Shown one piece after another: positions 41,768 to 51,340 of a stretch of DNA of 64,000 bases. The translations under genes and the position numbers were made by a program. The notes beneath the pieces were generated by a model. The model did not search any database. It saw only the letters and a list, made by a program, of their open reading frames with translations, and had not been told where the DNA came from. The first letter of the stretch is position 1. Each line of letters opens with the position of its first letter. The stretch covers positions 1 through 64,000 of the forward strand of contig NZ_JAQYWD010000013.1 of the NCBI RefSeq assembly GCF_030145145.1, given 5' to 3'. The stretch is from Desulfobacula sp. Its GTDB lineage: Bacteria; Desulfobacterota; Desulfobacteria; Desulfobacterales; Desulfobacteraceae.

Positions 41768-42442
41768 ATGCCCCTCCCTGTAAAAAACAATCAAATACAT
41801 CGTCCTTCCATGCGGGATGAGGTATACAACAAACTGCTGACCTGGATCATGGAAGGGGTTCTCCGTCCCGGGGAAAAATTATTGGACAAGGAACTCGCCG
41901 AACATATGGGTGTGAGCCGAACCCCGGTCCGGGAAGCCCTGCGACGACTTGAAGACAAAGACCTGGTTGAATCCTCGGCAAACCGTTGGACACGGGTATC
42001 TGAAATTTCCTCCCGGGAACCGGAGATGATTTATCCGATCATATGGACCTTGGACGGACTGGCAGCCGCCCTGGCCCTAAAAACCCTGGTTGCCAAAGAT
42101 TTTGAAAAAATGGAACAGGCCAACGCAGTGCTTAAATCCGCCCTTGAAAACAATGATCCCGTGGCCGCATCCAAAGCAGATGCCGCTTTCCACGATGTAT
42201 ATATCGAACGATCACAAAATAACCATCTCATTAAAATCCTTCAGGACCTGAAGGTCCGATACCGCCGATTTGAGGTGTTCTACTTTGAGGGAACCGCCCA
42301 TGCCAAAAACTCCCTTGAAGACCATAAGACCATCATCGCCACTTTAAAAGCAGGAAATTCAGACCTGGCCATCAAAACCATCCACTCAAACTGGCAAAAC
42401 AGCCTTGAGCGACTCAAAGCCGGGACACGCAAACAAAAATAA
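41768..42442 (+). CDS. GntR-family transcriptional regulator (FCD type)
   Basis: 224 residues. Winged helix (about 12-75) with LRPGEKLLDKELAEHMGVSR and TPVREALRRLEDKDLVE, then an all-helical FCD ligand domain (about 85-215) with DAAFHDVYIERSQNNHL and the metal-site histidines (FHDV, EDHKTII). It probably controls the PLP enzyme that starts 61 bp downstream and itself. The ligand is unknown. Confidence 0.88.
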   Translation: MPLPVKNNQIHRPSMRDEVYNKLLTWIMEGVLRPGEKLLDKELAEHMGVSRTPVREALRRLEDKDLVESSANRWTRVSEISSREPEMIYPIIWTLDGLAAALALKTLVAKDFEKMEQANAVLKSALENNDPVAASKADAAFHDVYIERSQNNHLIKILQDLKVRYRRFEVFYFEGTAHAKNSLEDHKTIIATLKAGNSDLAIKTIHSNWQNSLERLKAGTRKQK

Positions 42443-42503
42443 CCCGTCATGCTATTTAATTGTCAAAAAATTGAAAAACACTGTAACAACTTAAGGAAAT
42501 CCC

Positions 42504-43970
42504 ATGATTGATTTAACCATCACCCCTGAAATTCTGGAAAAAAACATTGCCTTTTGCCGGGAAAAAAAAATTATCCTGCCTACCTTTGCCATGATGAAAA
42601 ATCCGGAAACCATACCAACAGCCATGAAAGATCAACTCAAAACCATTGGTTTATGGGATCTTCACTCGGCCAACCTCTTCAGGATAACCTGGCATAATGA
42701 ACAAAAAGATTCAGGCGGCCTCTTTGGGGGGGCAAATCACTTTATCCTTCCCCCGGAACTCACCGGGTGCCGTGCCAATATCATCATGCTGTCAGGACGC
42801 TGGTTTCCCACAGGCGCTCACAAAGTCGGTGCGACGTATGGTTGTCTGGCCCCCGGCCTTGTCACCGGGCAGTTTGACCCCCAGCGAACAAAGGCCGTAT
42901 GGCCTTCCACCGGCAATTACTGCAGGGGCGGAGCCTATATTTCAGCCCTTCTGGCATGCAATGCCATTGCCATTCTCCCTGAAGAAATGTCCCAGGAGCG
43001 GTTTGAGTGGCTCAGTAAAATCGCCGGCCAGGTCATTGCAACGCCGGGATGCGAGTCCAATGTCAAAGAAATTTTTGACAAATGCTGGGAATTGAGGAAC
43101 TCTGGAGAAGACCTTCAAATTTTCAATCAATTTGATGAAATGGGCAATCCATTGTGGCATTACACCGTCACCGGCAATGCCATTGAGGAAATCTTATCCG
43201 TTTATCTCAAGGACAACAAGCGCCTTGCCGGTTATATTTCCTCTTCCGGATCAGGCGGCACACTGGCTGCCGGATACTACCTGAAAAAGCAATTCCCCCA
43301 TACAAAAATAGCCGTGGCAGAGGCGCTCCAGTGCCCGACACTTCTCCAGAATGGTTTCGGCGGCCACCGCATTGAGGGCATCGGAGACAAACATGTCCCC
43401 TGGGTCCACGACTGCAAACAAACGGATTTTGTCATCGCTGTGGATGATGAAGTCCCCATGCGGCTGTTACGTCTCTTTAACGAGGGCATTGGAAGACAGG
43501 CTCTCATAGCAACGGGTGTGGAGGCTGATCTGGTCAATAAGCTGGACCTGCTCGGGATCTCAGGCATCGGCAACATGGTGGCTGCCATCAAATTTGCCAA
43601 ATACAATGAACTGACCGAAGACGATTATGTGGTGAGCATTGCAACGGATTCCATGCAGCTCTACGGTTCAAGGCTCACTGAATTAACCCAAGAACGGGGG
43701 ACTTACTCTCAAACAGATATCCAGCGGGATCTCCAGCTATTGGAATCCGTTGGCATGGATCACATGAAAGAGCTGACCTATTATGACAAAAAAACAATCC
43801 ACAACCTCAAGTACTATACCTGGATCGAGCAGCAGGGCAAAGATGTCAACGAGCTCAACGACCAGTGGTATGACCACGACACCTACTGGACCAGCACCTT
43901 TGACCAGGTAGAACAAATTGACCAGCTGATCACCCAGTTCAATGACCGGGTGGGGCTTCTAAAAGATTAG
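42504..43970 (+). CDS. PLP-dependent fold-type II lyase or synthase
   Basis: 488 residues. The Schiff-base lysine is in GRWFPTGAHKVGATYG, the substrate loop in WPSTGNYCRGGAY and the phosphate-binding glycine loop in SSSGSGGTLAAGY. These place it in the cysteine synthase / threonine synthase / tryptophan synthase beta superfamily, but it is longer than cysteine synthase and I cannot assign a substrate. A ~50-residue C-terminal extension is rich in Asp and Tyr. Located behind a GntR regulator, so probably catabolic. Confidence 0.65.
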   Translation: MIDLTITPEILEKNIAFCREKKIILPTFAMMKNPETIPTAMKDQLKTIGLWDLHSANLFRITWHNEQKDSGGLFGGANHFILPPELTGCRANIIMLSGRWFPTGAHKVGATYGCLAPGLVTGQFDPQRTKAVWPSTGNYCRGGAYISALLACNAIAILPEEMSQERFEWLSKIAGQVIATPGCESNVKEIFDKCWELRNSGEDLQIFNQFDEMGNPLWHYTVTGNAIEEILSVYLKDNKRLAGYISSSGSGGTLAAGYYLKKQFPHTKIAVAEALQCPTLLQNGFGGHRIEGIGDKHVPWVHDCKQTDFVIAVDDEVPMRLLRLFNEGIGRQALIATGVEADLVNKLDLLGISGIGNMVAAIKFAKYNELTEDDYVVSIATDSMQLYGSRLTELTQERGTYSQTDIQRDLQLLESVGMDHMKELTYYDKKTIHNLKYYTWIEQQGKDVNELNDQWYDHDTYWTSTFDQVEQIDQLITQFNDRVGLLKD

Positions 43971-43992
43971 CCGGCTGTTGGCGTTTATTCTT

Positions 43993-44077
43993 GGGGTCAG
44001 GCTTTCTTTATGGCACTTTTTACCCGTCTGGTCATGAAATAGTGATAAAAAGCACCATAAAAAAAGCCTGACCCCGT
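43993..44077. repeat. GGGGTCAGGC palindromic element, copy 4
   Basis: Nearly identical to the copy at 29341. Its conserved right flank (ATTAAAGCTCAAGACCGAAAG) supplies the stop codon and last residues of the phosphatase gene on the minus strand. Confidence 0.8.
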
Positions 44078-44080
44078 CCA

Positions 44081-45865
44081 TTAAAGCTCAAGACCGAAAG
44101 TTGGGTTACATACTTTAACAACAATCAGCGTGATATCGTCCTGACGCTTTTCTCCTTTCCGGAACCGATTGCAGGCATCCATGACAGCGGTTAATATCTG
44201 CTGAGAGGTCAAATGGGCATTTTCCCGTATTATCCTGGACAAATTATCTTTTCCAAATCGTTCTCCATGAGAATTGTGGGCTTCCCAGATACCATCTGTA
44301 TAAAGGAACACAATCTGTCCCTCCGACAACCCGGCAATTTCATTTTCCGTGTATTGCCAGGTATCATCCACCCCCAGGGCAATGCCAGGGCCTTTCAGCT
44401 CAATCACCGTCTTTTGTTTGTCGTCATATAACAATGCCGGATCCTGTCCTGCCCGTACCCATTTCAGGGATTTTTTGCCTGTGTCCATCTCAATGCAGAA
44501 AAGGGTCATAAAATTGCCGGAATCTTTTACATCCTGACACAACTGGCGGTTGACATCGGTTATCACCTGGGCCAGGCGTCCCGGCATGGCCGAGCGTTGG
44601 CGAAAAAAGGCCCTTGACGTCGCCATGAGAAGTGCAGAGGCAATGCCATGCCCGGAAACATCCCCCAAAACAATTCGAATTCGATTTTTCAAGGTATTTT
44701 CAGGCAAAAGGAAATCATAATAATCTCCACCGGTTTCATCACAATAAATGCTGGTACCGGCAATATCGAGCCCGGGAATGTCAGGATTTTTTTGGGGCAG
44801 CAGATTCTGTTGAATCTGCCTTGCCAGACCCAGGGACCGTTGCATTATTTCCCTTTCCTGGAGGCCCTGGGTCATTTCATTCACCACATCCCCGGCATAA
44901 CCAATTTCATCATTGGACACGATTTGAACCTTTTTATCAAATTGTCCTCGCTGAACCGCTTGAAGTACCCTTGCCAAATCTTTCATCGGATCAACAATAT
45001 TATGGCTGAGCAATCGGTTTAATTGGTTGGAAGAAATCAGGGTATAAACAAACAGCACCAAGGTAAAAACGATGACCCCGCGACCATAGGTGACGGCGGA
45101 CACCGGATGTGTCTCAAGTTCCCATTGGAGCGTCAGCAATGTCACCAGCAGAATCATTATGGGAATCACGGCCCCTAACCGGTTGACCAGTTTGATTCGT
45201 CTGGCAATGGATATTTTTGCTGTCCCTTTCAGCTTATTTAGCTGCCCTTTGGGGAAAAAAAAGGGAATCAGCTGTCGGCGGGAAATGGCATCTATTCTCT
45301 GGGAAGCTATGGCGGAAGCAATCAAGCCGACCATACTGGCCCTGGCGGAAAGGATGATCACCGTCCGGTGATCTGACATCCCGGCAAAAGCGGCAAATAA
45401 GCCAACAAGACTCGGTATCAGAATCCACAGGGACACATTAACCGGAACAAAGAGAAAATGAAGATTTAAAAGTCTTCTTTGTGCTGCTTCAATCTGGTCA
45501 CGCAGGGGCATCCCTTTTTTTTTAAACAGCACCAGGCAGTCAGAAATCGGTTTCAGCATGATGCCAATACCCGTTAGGACGAATAGGTATGAAAGACTCA
45601 GTACAAAAACCAGCCTGGGGAAAAATACAGTTACCCCTATTTCCCAAGTCAACGACTGATGTTGACCCAGAATTCGAGATCTAATAAAGTCCAGCGGCGT
45701 AAAAAAATTGAGCACCACAACCACTAAAATACCAATGGTCGTTGCCAGAACCCCGACAATATAATACGGCGCCAGGGTAATCTCAGATAGGGTTGGTTTG
45801 GGTGTACTTTTATCCGAAGCCATTTCCCTGGAGATCGTCCCATTATGTTTTCCATGCATTTGCAA
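44081..45865 (-). CDS. membrane SpoIIE-type (PP2C) phosphatase with HAMP domain
   Basis: 594 residues. Five or six transmembrane helices in the first ~285 residues, a HAMP linker (about 295-345, VSNDEIGYAGDVVNEM), then a SpoIIE/RsbU-type phosphatase (about 370-585) with DETGGDYYDF, LGDVSGHGIASALLMA, FLYTDGIWEAH and RQDDITLIVVK. Such proteins dephosphorylate anti-anti-sigma factors in partner-switching pathways. No partner is adjacent. The last residues (CNPTFGLEL) and stop come from the flank of a repetitive element. Confidence 0.85.
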   Translation of the reverse strand: MQMHGKHNGTISREMASDKSTPKPTLSEITLAPYYIVGVLATTIGILVVVVLNFFTPLDFIRSRILGQHQSLTWEIGVTVFFPRLVFVLSLSYLFVLTGIGIMLKPISDCLVLFKKKGMPLRDQIEAAQRRLLNLHFLFVPVNVSLWILIPSLVGLFAAFAGMSDHRTVIILSARASMVGLIASAIASQRIDAISRRQLIPFFFPKGQLNKLKGTAKISIARRIKLVNRLGAVIPIMILLVTLLTLQWELETHPVSAVTYGRGVIVFTLVLFVYTLISSNQLNRLLSHNIVDPMKDLARVLQAVQRGQFDKKVQIVSNDEIGYAGDVVNEMTQGLQEREIMQRSLGLARQIQQNLLPQKNPDIPGLDIAGTSIYCDETGGDYYDFLLPENTLKNRIRIVLGDVSGHGIASALLMATSRAFFRQRSAMPGRLAQVITDVNRQLCQDVKDSGNFMTLFCIEMDTGKKSLKWVRAGQDPALLYDDKQKTVIELKGPGIALGVDDTWQYTENEIAGLSEGQIVFLYTDGIWEAHNSHGERFGKDNLSRIIRENAHLTSQQILTAVMDACNRFRKGEKRQDDITLIVVKVCNPTFGLEL

Positions 45866-45943
45866 TTAACCTTTCAGACAAAAATTTGATCAAAAGCACC
45901 TCAGACAAATCAAGACTGATGATGGGGTAATTTATCCGGCCCC

Positions 45944-47221
45944 TCACCGTAATGGGGGGGGTGTTTTTTTCAGGCCCAGGGTTTCTCTGGTCAGCAGGTA
46001 GCACAAACCGATAACCGCAAGACAGATGCTGCAAAAGACAAAAGCACTTTTGAAGGCCGGAACCCCCAATGAGGTTCCGGGGTAGAGAAATTTCATCAGG
46101 AATCCCAGTCCCTGTAAAAAAACGGCAACACCGGCCATGGTAAAAAAATTGATGGCGGTCATGGCCAAACCGGCATTTTCATGGGGCACTTGTTCTTTGA
46201 TATGGGCATACATGATCTGGCCGGAACTGCTGAACAGACCAAAACAAAAAAAGAGTACAGATAAAATTTCTTTTCCTGCCGCCTCCGGGAGAAACACCAG
46301 TATCCCCAGAATCATTACCATCCCCCAGATACCGGGAATAATGACCTTTTTTCGAGACCGAAAAACAGTGTCGGATACATATCCGCTCAAGGGACTGCCG
46401 ATGATCAATCCGAGACTCATGAGCAGAAGAATATTGCCTGCTGTAACCGGTGAGAGTCCCGCTGCCTTCATCAAATAGGGCCCTGCCCATAAGGCCTGAA
46501 CAGCAGCAAAAATGCCGTAACGGCAAAAGGTGGAAAAAGAAATGATCCAGAAATCTCGGTGTGCAAAAAGAATTCGGGCCCGTTCCAGTGTATCGCTGAC
46601 TTTGGGACGGGAAGCGCCCTGATTTTCCGGAACAAGTCTGGTGTCGGGCCGATCGGTGACCAGTAGAAAAAACAGGACGGCAATGAGCAAGGTGACCCCA
46701 CCCATGGTCATGAAGCTGTTTCTCCACCCAAGCGCTTGAACCATCAGCACCAGGGGGGTAGCAGCGGCTATATTACCGGCAGTACCGGCGGATACAATAA
46801 TGGCAGAGAGTGTTGCGAACTGTTTTGCCGGGAACCAGATCGTGATCAATTTCAAGGTTCCCATGAAGTTGCAGGCCATGCCAACCCCCAGAAATACCCT
46901 GCCAATGGCCAGTGGAAAATAGGATTCACCCAGGGAAAAAAGAAATGCCCCTGCCACGGCCACCAGGGTAAGAACGGTCATGGTGATTCTGGGGCCAATG
47001 GTGTCAAGAAAAATTCCAACCGGAATCTGCATCAGGGCAAAGGCATAAAAAAAAGCCGCCGACACTGTGCTGAGTTCCCAGGCATCAAGATTCAAATCCT
47101 GTACAAGATTCGGTGCTATCACAGCCACAGATGATCGGTAAAACTGCGATAGAACAAACAGGGCGCCGGCAATGATCAATATCAGCCAGCGGCGGGAAAA
47201 TTTCAGGAATATCGTCTGCAC
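45944..47221 (-). CDS. MFS transporter
   Basis: 425 residues with about 12 hydrophobic helices. The loop 2-3 signature region reads GIFLDTIGPRITM, and the central loop between helices 6 and 7 is hydrophilic (DRPDTRLVPENQGASRPKV). N-terminal YRSSVAVIAPNLVQDLNL is typical of the anion/sugar-acid symporter-like MFS branch. The substrate cannot be told. Upstream of it, 47222-47587 has no supported gene; a small hairpin (AGACGCT/AGCGTCT, 47305-47325) is the only structure seen. Confidence 0.8.
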   Translation of the reverse strand: MQTIFLKFSRRWLILIIAGALFVLSQFYRSSVAVIAPNLVQDLNLDAWELSTVSAAFFYAFALMQIPVGIFLDTIGPRITMTVLTLVAVAGAFLFSLGESYFPLAIGRVFLGVGMACNFMGTLKLITIWFPAKQFATLSAIIVSAGTAGNIAAATPLVLMVQALGWRNSFMTMGGVTLLIAVLFFLLVTDRPDTRLVPENQGASRPKVSDTLERARILFAHRDFWIISFSTFCRYGIFAAVQALWAGPYLMKAAGLSPVTAGNILLLMSLGLIIGSPLSGYVSDTVFRSRKKVIIPGIWGMVMILGILVFLPEAAGKEILSVLFFCFGLFSSSGQIMYAHIKEQVPHENAGLAMTAINFFTMAGVAVFLQGLGFLMKFLYPGTSLGVPAFKSAFVFCSICLAVIGLCYLLTRETLGLKKTPPPLR

Positions 47222-47587
47222 GGTTTACAACACTTTCATTTGATTTTTAAACATAATTTCAGCCGCCATAAAAAACAAGGCCACCGCGACATCGTTAAAG
47301 ACAGAGACGCTGCATATTAGCGTCTGCCTGACATTCTAAACGGTTGCGCCCGCTTATTGAGATCCGTATAAAAATGATTTATCATACCCCATAGGATAGA
47401 AGATAGAAACTTGTTTTTTTTTAAAAAAACCGTCATCATCAAGAGCAGACTGTGTCAGCTGATCAATGTAAAAATGATCCGGCACCGGCATCACAAAGAA
47501 AACCGCAGAATGAATTTGGCAATCTGGAATTGATCTGGTATATCTGGGCAAGTTACCTTGAAACCTTGTAAACAAGTGGAGTAAGAT

Positions 47588-48877
47588 ATCGGATACATCA
47601 ACAAACACATCCTGACTGCCGTTGTTGCGGCGGAAAACGGTGATATTTTTGAACTGGAAGGCTATGGCGCAGCCGGCATGTCCGGCAATACACGGGTGGT
47701 ATTAAAAAAAGACAAAACCGTGCCCCTGCCCCATGGCAGTGAACTGATGATGCTACCCCAGAGAAAACCCATTGTCTATAATATTGTCAAAGACACGTTT
47801 GAGACAATGGAACAAAACCCGTTTAACCTGAAAGAGAAGCTCTTTCCAGTGGCCGTATTTAATTCGCCGGGATATGTCAACCGACATTTCTGTGCCTATG
47901 ATGATGCAGGGATTAAAGATTTTCTGCCATTGTTCGCCTATGGGGCCGTGGGGTTTGGGAAAAACAATTTCCGGTCTGCCGCCCTGCTTGTGGACACTGA
48001 ACCCCGCCAGGATTTGAGGCAAATGCCCCATGAGGGGATCGTCAGCGGCGTGAACCAGATGCAACAAAAATATCCGGATAACCGCCTGATCCGGCATCTT
48101 GAAACCTGTGCGTTACACTATGGCTGTCCTGCCGGGAAAAATTTTTTCCTTAAACGGTATGAAGCCCCCCTGCCCACATCAATGGTATGCAATGCCAATT
48201 GTCTGGGCTGTATCTCTCTTCAAACGGACAATAACCTGTGTGCCTGTCAGGATCGAATCCGGTTTACACCGACCCCTGAAGAGATCGCCCAGATTTCCCT
48301 GGAGCACATTTCCAATGTTAAAAACGCGGTGGTCAGTTTTGGCCAGGGATGTGAAGGAGAACCCTTAACGGCATTCAAGGTTATTGAGCCGGCCATACGA
48401 CGTATCCGGGACAGGACAGACCAGGGCACCATCAACCTGAATACCAACGCCAGCCTGCCCCATCAGGTTGACGTCCTTTGCCGGGCCGGGCTGGATGCCA
48501 TGCGGGTCAGCCTGAATTCGGTGCGAGAAACCTTTTATCAGGCGTATTTCCGGCCCAGGTCCTATCAATTTTCTGATGTTCTCAACAGCATTCAGGCGGC
48601 CAAAAACCAGGGAAAATTTGTTTCCATCAATTACCTTAACTGCCCGGGATTTACCGATTCCCACAAAGAAGTGGCCGCATTAAAGCACTTTATTGAGACC
48701 TTTAAAATCAACATGATCCAGTGGCGCAACCTGAACTTTGATCCCCAAAAATACTGTGCCATCATGTCAAAGGTTGAAGACAGCGGCTCGCCAATTGGTA
48801 TGGGCGCTGTGATCCGGCAGTTGTCTGATGACTTTCCCGAATTGATCCACGGCTATTTTAACCCGTACCTGGGGTAG
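47588..48877 (+). CDS. radical SAM protein, start uncertain
   Basis: The first ATG is at 47678 (399 residues), but coding-like sequence continues upstream in frame (IGYINKHILTAVVAAENGDI, then FELEGYGAAGM) to 47588, where an ATC follows a ribosome-binding-like GTGGAG by 6 bp; the stop before it is at 47582. The radical SAM cluster motif is CNANCLGC (C-x3-C-x2-C), followed by CACQ. TIM-barrel strands VVSFGQGCEGEPL and DAMRVSLNSV fit the family. The N-terminal region (~120 residues before the motif) is unusual. The next gene is an HMGL-type synthase, suggesting a joint pathway. Confidence 0.65.
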   Translation: MGYINKHILTAVVAAENGDIFELEGYGAAGMSGNTRVVLKKDKTVPLPHGSELMMLPQRKPIVYNIVKDTFETMEQNPFNLKEKLFPVAVFNSPGYVNRHFCAYDDAGIKDFLPLFAYGAVGFGKNNFRSAALLVDTEPRQDLRQMPHEGIVSGVNQMQQKYPDNRLIRHLETCALHYGCPAGKNFFLKRYEAPLPTSMVCNANCLGCISLQTDNNLCACQDRIRFTPTPEEIAQISLEHISNVKNAVVSFGQGCEGEPLTAFKVIEPAIRRIRDRTDQGTINLNTNASLPHQVDVLCRAGLDAMRVSLNSVRETFYQAYFRPRSYQFSDVLNSIQAAKNQGKFVSINYLNCPGFTDSHKEVAALKHFIETFKINMIQWRNLNFDPQKYCAIMSKVEDSGSPIGMGAVIRQLSDDFPELIHGYFNPYLG

Positions 48878-48913
48878 TTCAATAACGCCCATGCCCTGAC
48901 GGACACAAAAAAA

Positions 48914-48994
48914 ATGAAAGTTATGAGAGGTGAGTAATGAGTATTGAGGGAGGTATAACGTCTCACTACTCAAAACTCATAACGCACTACTTTC
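48914..48994. repeat. imperfect palindrome between two genes
   Basis: ATGAAAGTTATGAG...TAATGAGT on the left mirrors ACTCAAAACTCATAAC...CTACTTTCAT on the right. It fills the gap between the radical SAM and HMGL-type genes. Confidence 0.5.
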
Positions 48995-49010
48995 ATATAA
49001 AGAGAACACC

Positions 49011-50126
49011 ATGAAAAATAAAAAAATCATCCTCATTGATGAAACCCTGAGAGAAGGCATGCAGTACAGGGGAACCATGTTCTCAATAGCGCAGCGCTTA
49101 AAAATTCTTGACTTTCAGGAACAGCTAGGGGTTGATATCTGCCAGGCAGGGTATCCGCCGGCGCATGCCCGGGAAGCCGATGCAGTCAAAACCCTTGTCA
49201 GCCATGGCCGGAAAAACAGATATAAGATCCGCGTTGCCGCCATGGGAAGGGCCACGCGCCACGATACCGGCATCCTTATGGCCACCGGCGCAAACGACCT
49301 GCATTTACATGTGCACCTGAAAAACAATATGTCCCGGGAAACACTTGACAACGCCCTTGCAGACCTTTCAAACACCATTCAATCGGTCAGAAAACACCTT
49401 TCCCATGCGGTCCTGTCCATTGCCATGCTGGATATCGGCAGATCTGATGCCCCAACCCTGGACCGATGTGTCACATTTTTAAGTCACCAGGGTATCGATA
49501 TGATCTCTTTACCCGACACCTCGGGGATGATGGCCCCCAACCAGGTATTTGACAAAATCCTTCGGCTGTCCGGCAAAACCAGAAAAACCCATATTTCGAT
49601 TCATTGCCACAATGATCTGGGAATGGCATCTGCCAACGCTGTCATGGGGATTCTGGCCGGGGGAAGGGTGCTTGAAGCCTCAGCCCTGGGCATTGGAGAA
49701 AGAAACGGGATTGCCGACCTGTATACCACGGCAAAAACCCTTCAGAACCAGGGGTATACCATCAACATGGATACGGATAATCTCTCTACTTTCAAAGCCT
49801 ATTATGCGTATGTGGATGCCATTGTTTATGAACAGCAGGGACACCACCTGTTAGACGTCAACACCCCTGTCTTTGGCGATGCCGTCAAAACCCATGTGGC
49901 CGGCACCCATGCCGGAGGGGACTATGGGCTGGCCACGGAAGAACACTTCTTTCTCAACATCTTATGCAGTAAGCTTCTGGTAAAAAAATATCTGGCCGCC
50001 CACGCCATGGCGTGTCCGGCCGACAGGCTGGATCTGTTGACCGAGGAAATCAAGTCAACCAGCTCTCAACTGAATCGCTGCCTGACCCGGACAGACATCC
50101 AGCGCCTTATTTCCCTGCTGCATTAA
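49011..50126 (+). CDS. HMGL-type acyltransferase (homocitrate/citramalate synthase-like)
   Basis: 371 residues. TIM-barrel signature IDETLREGMQYRG with the metal Asp and catalytic Arg/Glu, SLPDTSGMMAPNQV, and the metal-binding HCHNDLGMASANAV. Final domain: HVAGTHAGGDYGL. The family condenses acetyl-CoA with a 2-oxo acid. The substrate is not resolvable; the preceding radical SAM gene hints at a specialised pathway rather than leucine synthesis. Confidence 0.75.
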   Translation: MKNKKIILIDETLREGMQYRGTMFSIAQRLKILDFQEQLGVDICQAGYPPAHAREADAVKTLVSHGRKNRYKIRVAAMGRATRHDTGILMATGANDLHLHVHLKNNMSRETLDNALADLSNTIQSVRKHLSHAVLSIAMLDIGRSDAPTLDRCVTFLSHQGIDMISLPDTSGMMAPNQVFDKILRLSGKTRKTHISIHCHNDLGMASANAVMGILAGGRVLEASALGIGERNGIADLYTTAKTLQNQGYTINMDTDNLSTFKAYYAYVDAIVYEQQGHHLLDVNTPVFGDAVKTHVAGTHAGGDYGLATEEHFFLNILCSKLLVKKYLAAHAMACPADRLDLLTEEIKSTSSQLNRCLTRTDIQRLISLLH

Positions 50127-50150
50127 AAAGCCATTGCAATTCAATACGGG

Positions 50151-50309
50151 CAGCAATTCTCATTATAAAATGCAATAGTCGCCGGACAAGGGTCAGGCTT
50201 GCGTTATTGACACTTTTGCCGGTTTCTGCCTTAATGGTTCAGGCTTTGGTCAAAAGCACAATAACACAAGCCTGACCCGATTTGGTTATAATCATAGTGA
50301 GAATTGCGG
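50151..50309. mobile_element. 159-bp MITE-like element with 9-bp target duplication
   Basis: Terminal repeats CAGCAATTCTCA/TGAGAATTGCGG (11 of 12 match) are flanked by CAATACGGG at 50142-50150 and 50310-50318. Inside is a GGGTCAGGCTT...AAGCCTGACCC palindrome. Same family as 29129-29270. Lies between the HMGL-type gene and the P-loop gene. Confidence 0.75.
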
Positions 50310-50391
50310 CAATACGGGTTTGTGTTTGACTAATCCTGAGTTAATACATATACTAACGGGATTGAAAAAATTTTATACTAAGGAATATGGC

Positions 50392-51081
50392 TTGGATATT
50401 GATATTAAAGGAATTGTTATTATTTGTGGAAATTATGGCAGTGGCAAGACCGAAACAGCCATAAATCTAGCGGCAACCCGGAAAAGGGATGGCATTGACG
50501 TAAAAATCGCGGATCTTGATCTGGTCAATCCCTATTTCAGGACCCGGGAGGCAAAAATTTCCCTTGAAGCCATGGGGATTGAGGTGGTATTGCCGGACAA
50601 GCAATACATGCATGCCGATCTTCCCATCCTCACACCGGCGGTGGCCGGGATGATTCAACAGCCGTCTGAACTGACCATTCTGGATGCCGGCGGGGATGAT
50701 GTGGGGGTAACCGTACTGGCGGCTCTGGAAGATCATCTGTCCAAAAAAAAGGTTCAGATGCTGCAGGTGATCAATCGGTTCAGACCGTTTACAGACGATG
50801 TCAAAGGGTGTGTCCGAATAAAAGAAGAGATCGAAGCCACTTCAAAAATAAAAATAACAGGGCTTGTAAGCAATGCCAATCTCATTGACGAGACAACCCC
50901 TGAACATATCTATAAAGGATATGACCTGTTAACCGCTGTATCCGAGGCAACAGGAATTAAAATTGAATTTATCACGGCTTGTTCACATTTAATACCGCAG
51001 CTTGAGTTGGATCGGTTTACCTGTCCGGTATTGGAAATCAACAGGCAACTGAATTTCCCCTGGAAACAGTTTAACCCATAA
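50392..51081 (+). CDS. P-loop ATP-binding protein linked to 2-oxoacid oxidoreductase
   Basis: TTG start at 50392 preferred (AAGGA 9 bp upstream and the natural first strand IKGIVIICGNYGSGKTE), giving about 229 residues. A TTG at 50320 would start inside the target duplication of a MITE. Walker A is GNYGSGKTET; Walker-type Asp in IADLDLVNPYF and TILDAGGDDVG. It resembles the SIMIBI (MinD/CobQ-like) class. Encoded 12 bp before the ferredoxin subunit, so presumably an accessory of that enzyme; the role is unknown. Confidence 0.7.
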   Translation: MDIDIKGIVIICGNYGSGKTETAINLAATRKRDGIDVKIADLDLVNPYFRTREAKISLEAMGIEVVLPDKQYMHADLPILTPAVAGMIQQPSELTILDAGGDDVGVTVLAALEDHLSKKKVQMLQVINRFRPFTDDVKGCVRIKEEIEATSKIKITGLVSNANLIDETTPEHIYKGYDLLTAVSEATGIKIEFITACSHLIPQLELDRFTCPVLEINRQLNFPWKQFNP

Positions 51082-51093
51082 GGAGTAAGCTAA

Positions 51094-51321
51094 ATGAAGT
51101 ATCAACATATCATTGATTCTGAACGGTGCAAGGGATGTGGCCTGTGTGTCAATGTCTGCCCGAAAAATGTTCTTGAAATCACGGATAAGGTGAATGCAAA
51201 AGGACATTTTCCCGCCTATCAGGCCCGGCCGGATGATTGCATTCACTGCACCATGTGCTGTATCATGTGCCCTGATGTTGCCATCAGCATTGTTGAAATC
51301 GAACCAGAGACCATGGAATAA
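51094..51321 (+). CDS. 2-oxoacid:ferredoxin oxidoreductase, ferredoxin (delta) subunit
   Basis: 75 residues with two [4Fe-4S] motifs: CKGCGLCVNVCP and CIHCTMCCIMCP. Small dicluster ferredoxin, first gene of the four-subunit set (delta-alpha-beta-gamma), with close spacing to the alpha gene (19 bp). Confidence 0.9.
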   Translation: MKYQHIIDSERCKGCGLCVNVCPKNVLEITDKVNAKGHFPAYQARPDDCIHCTMCCIMCPDVAISIVEIEPETME

Positions 51322-51340
51322 TTAATTAAGGATAAAAATA

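Noticed and set aside
47354-47608. 84-codon minus-strand frame upstream of the radical SAM gene
   Set aside because: No recognisable domain and it runs antisense to the likely 5' coding end of the radical SAM gene.
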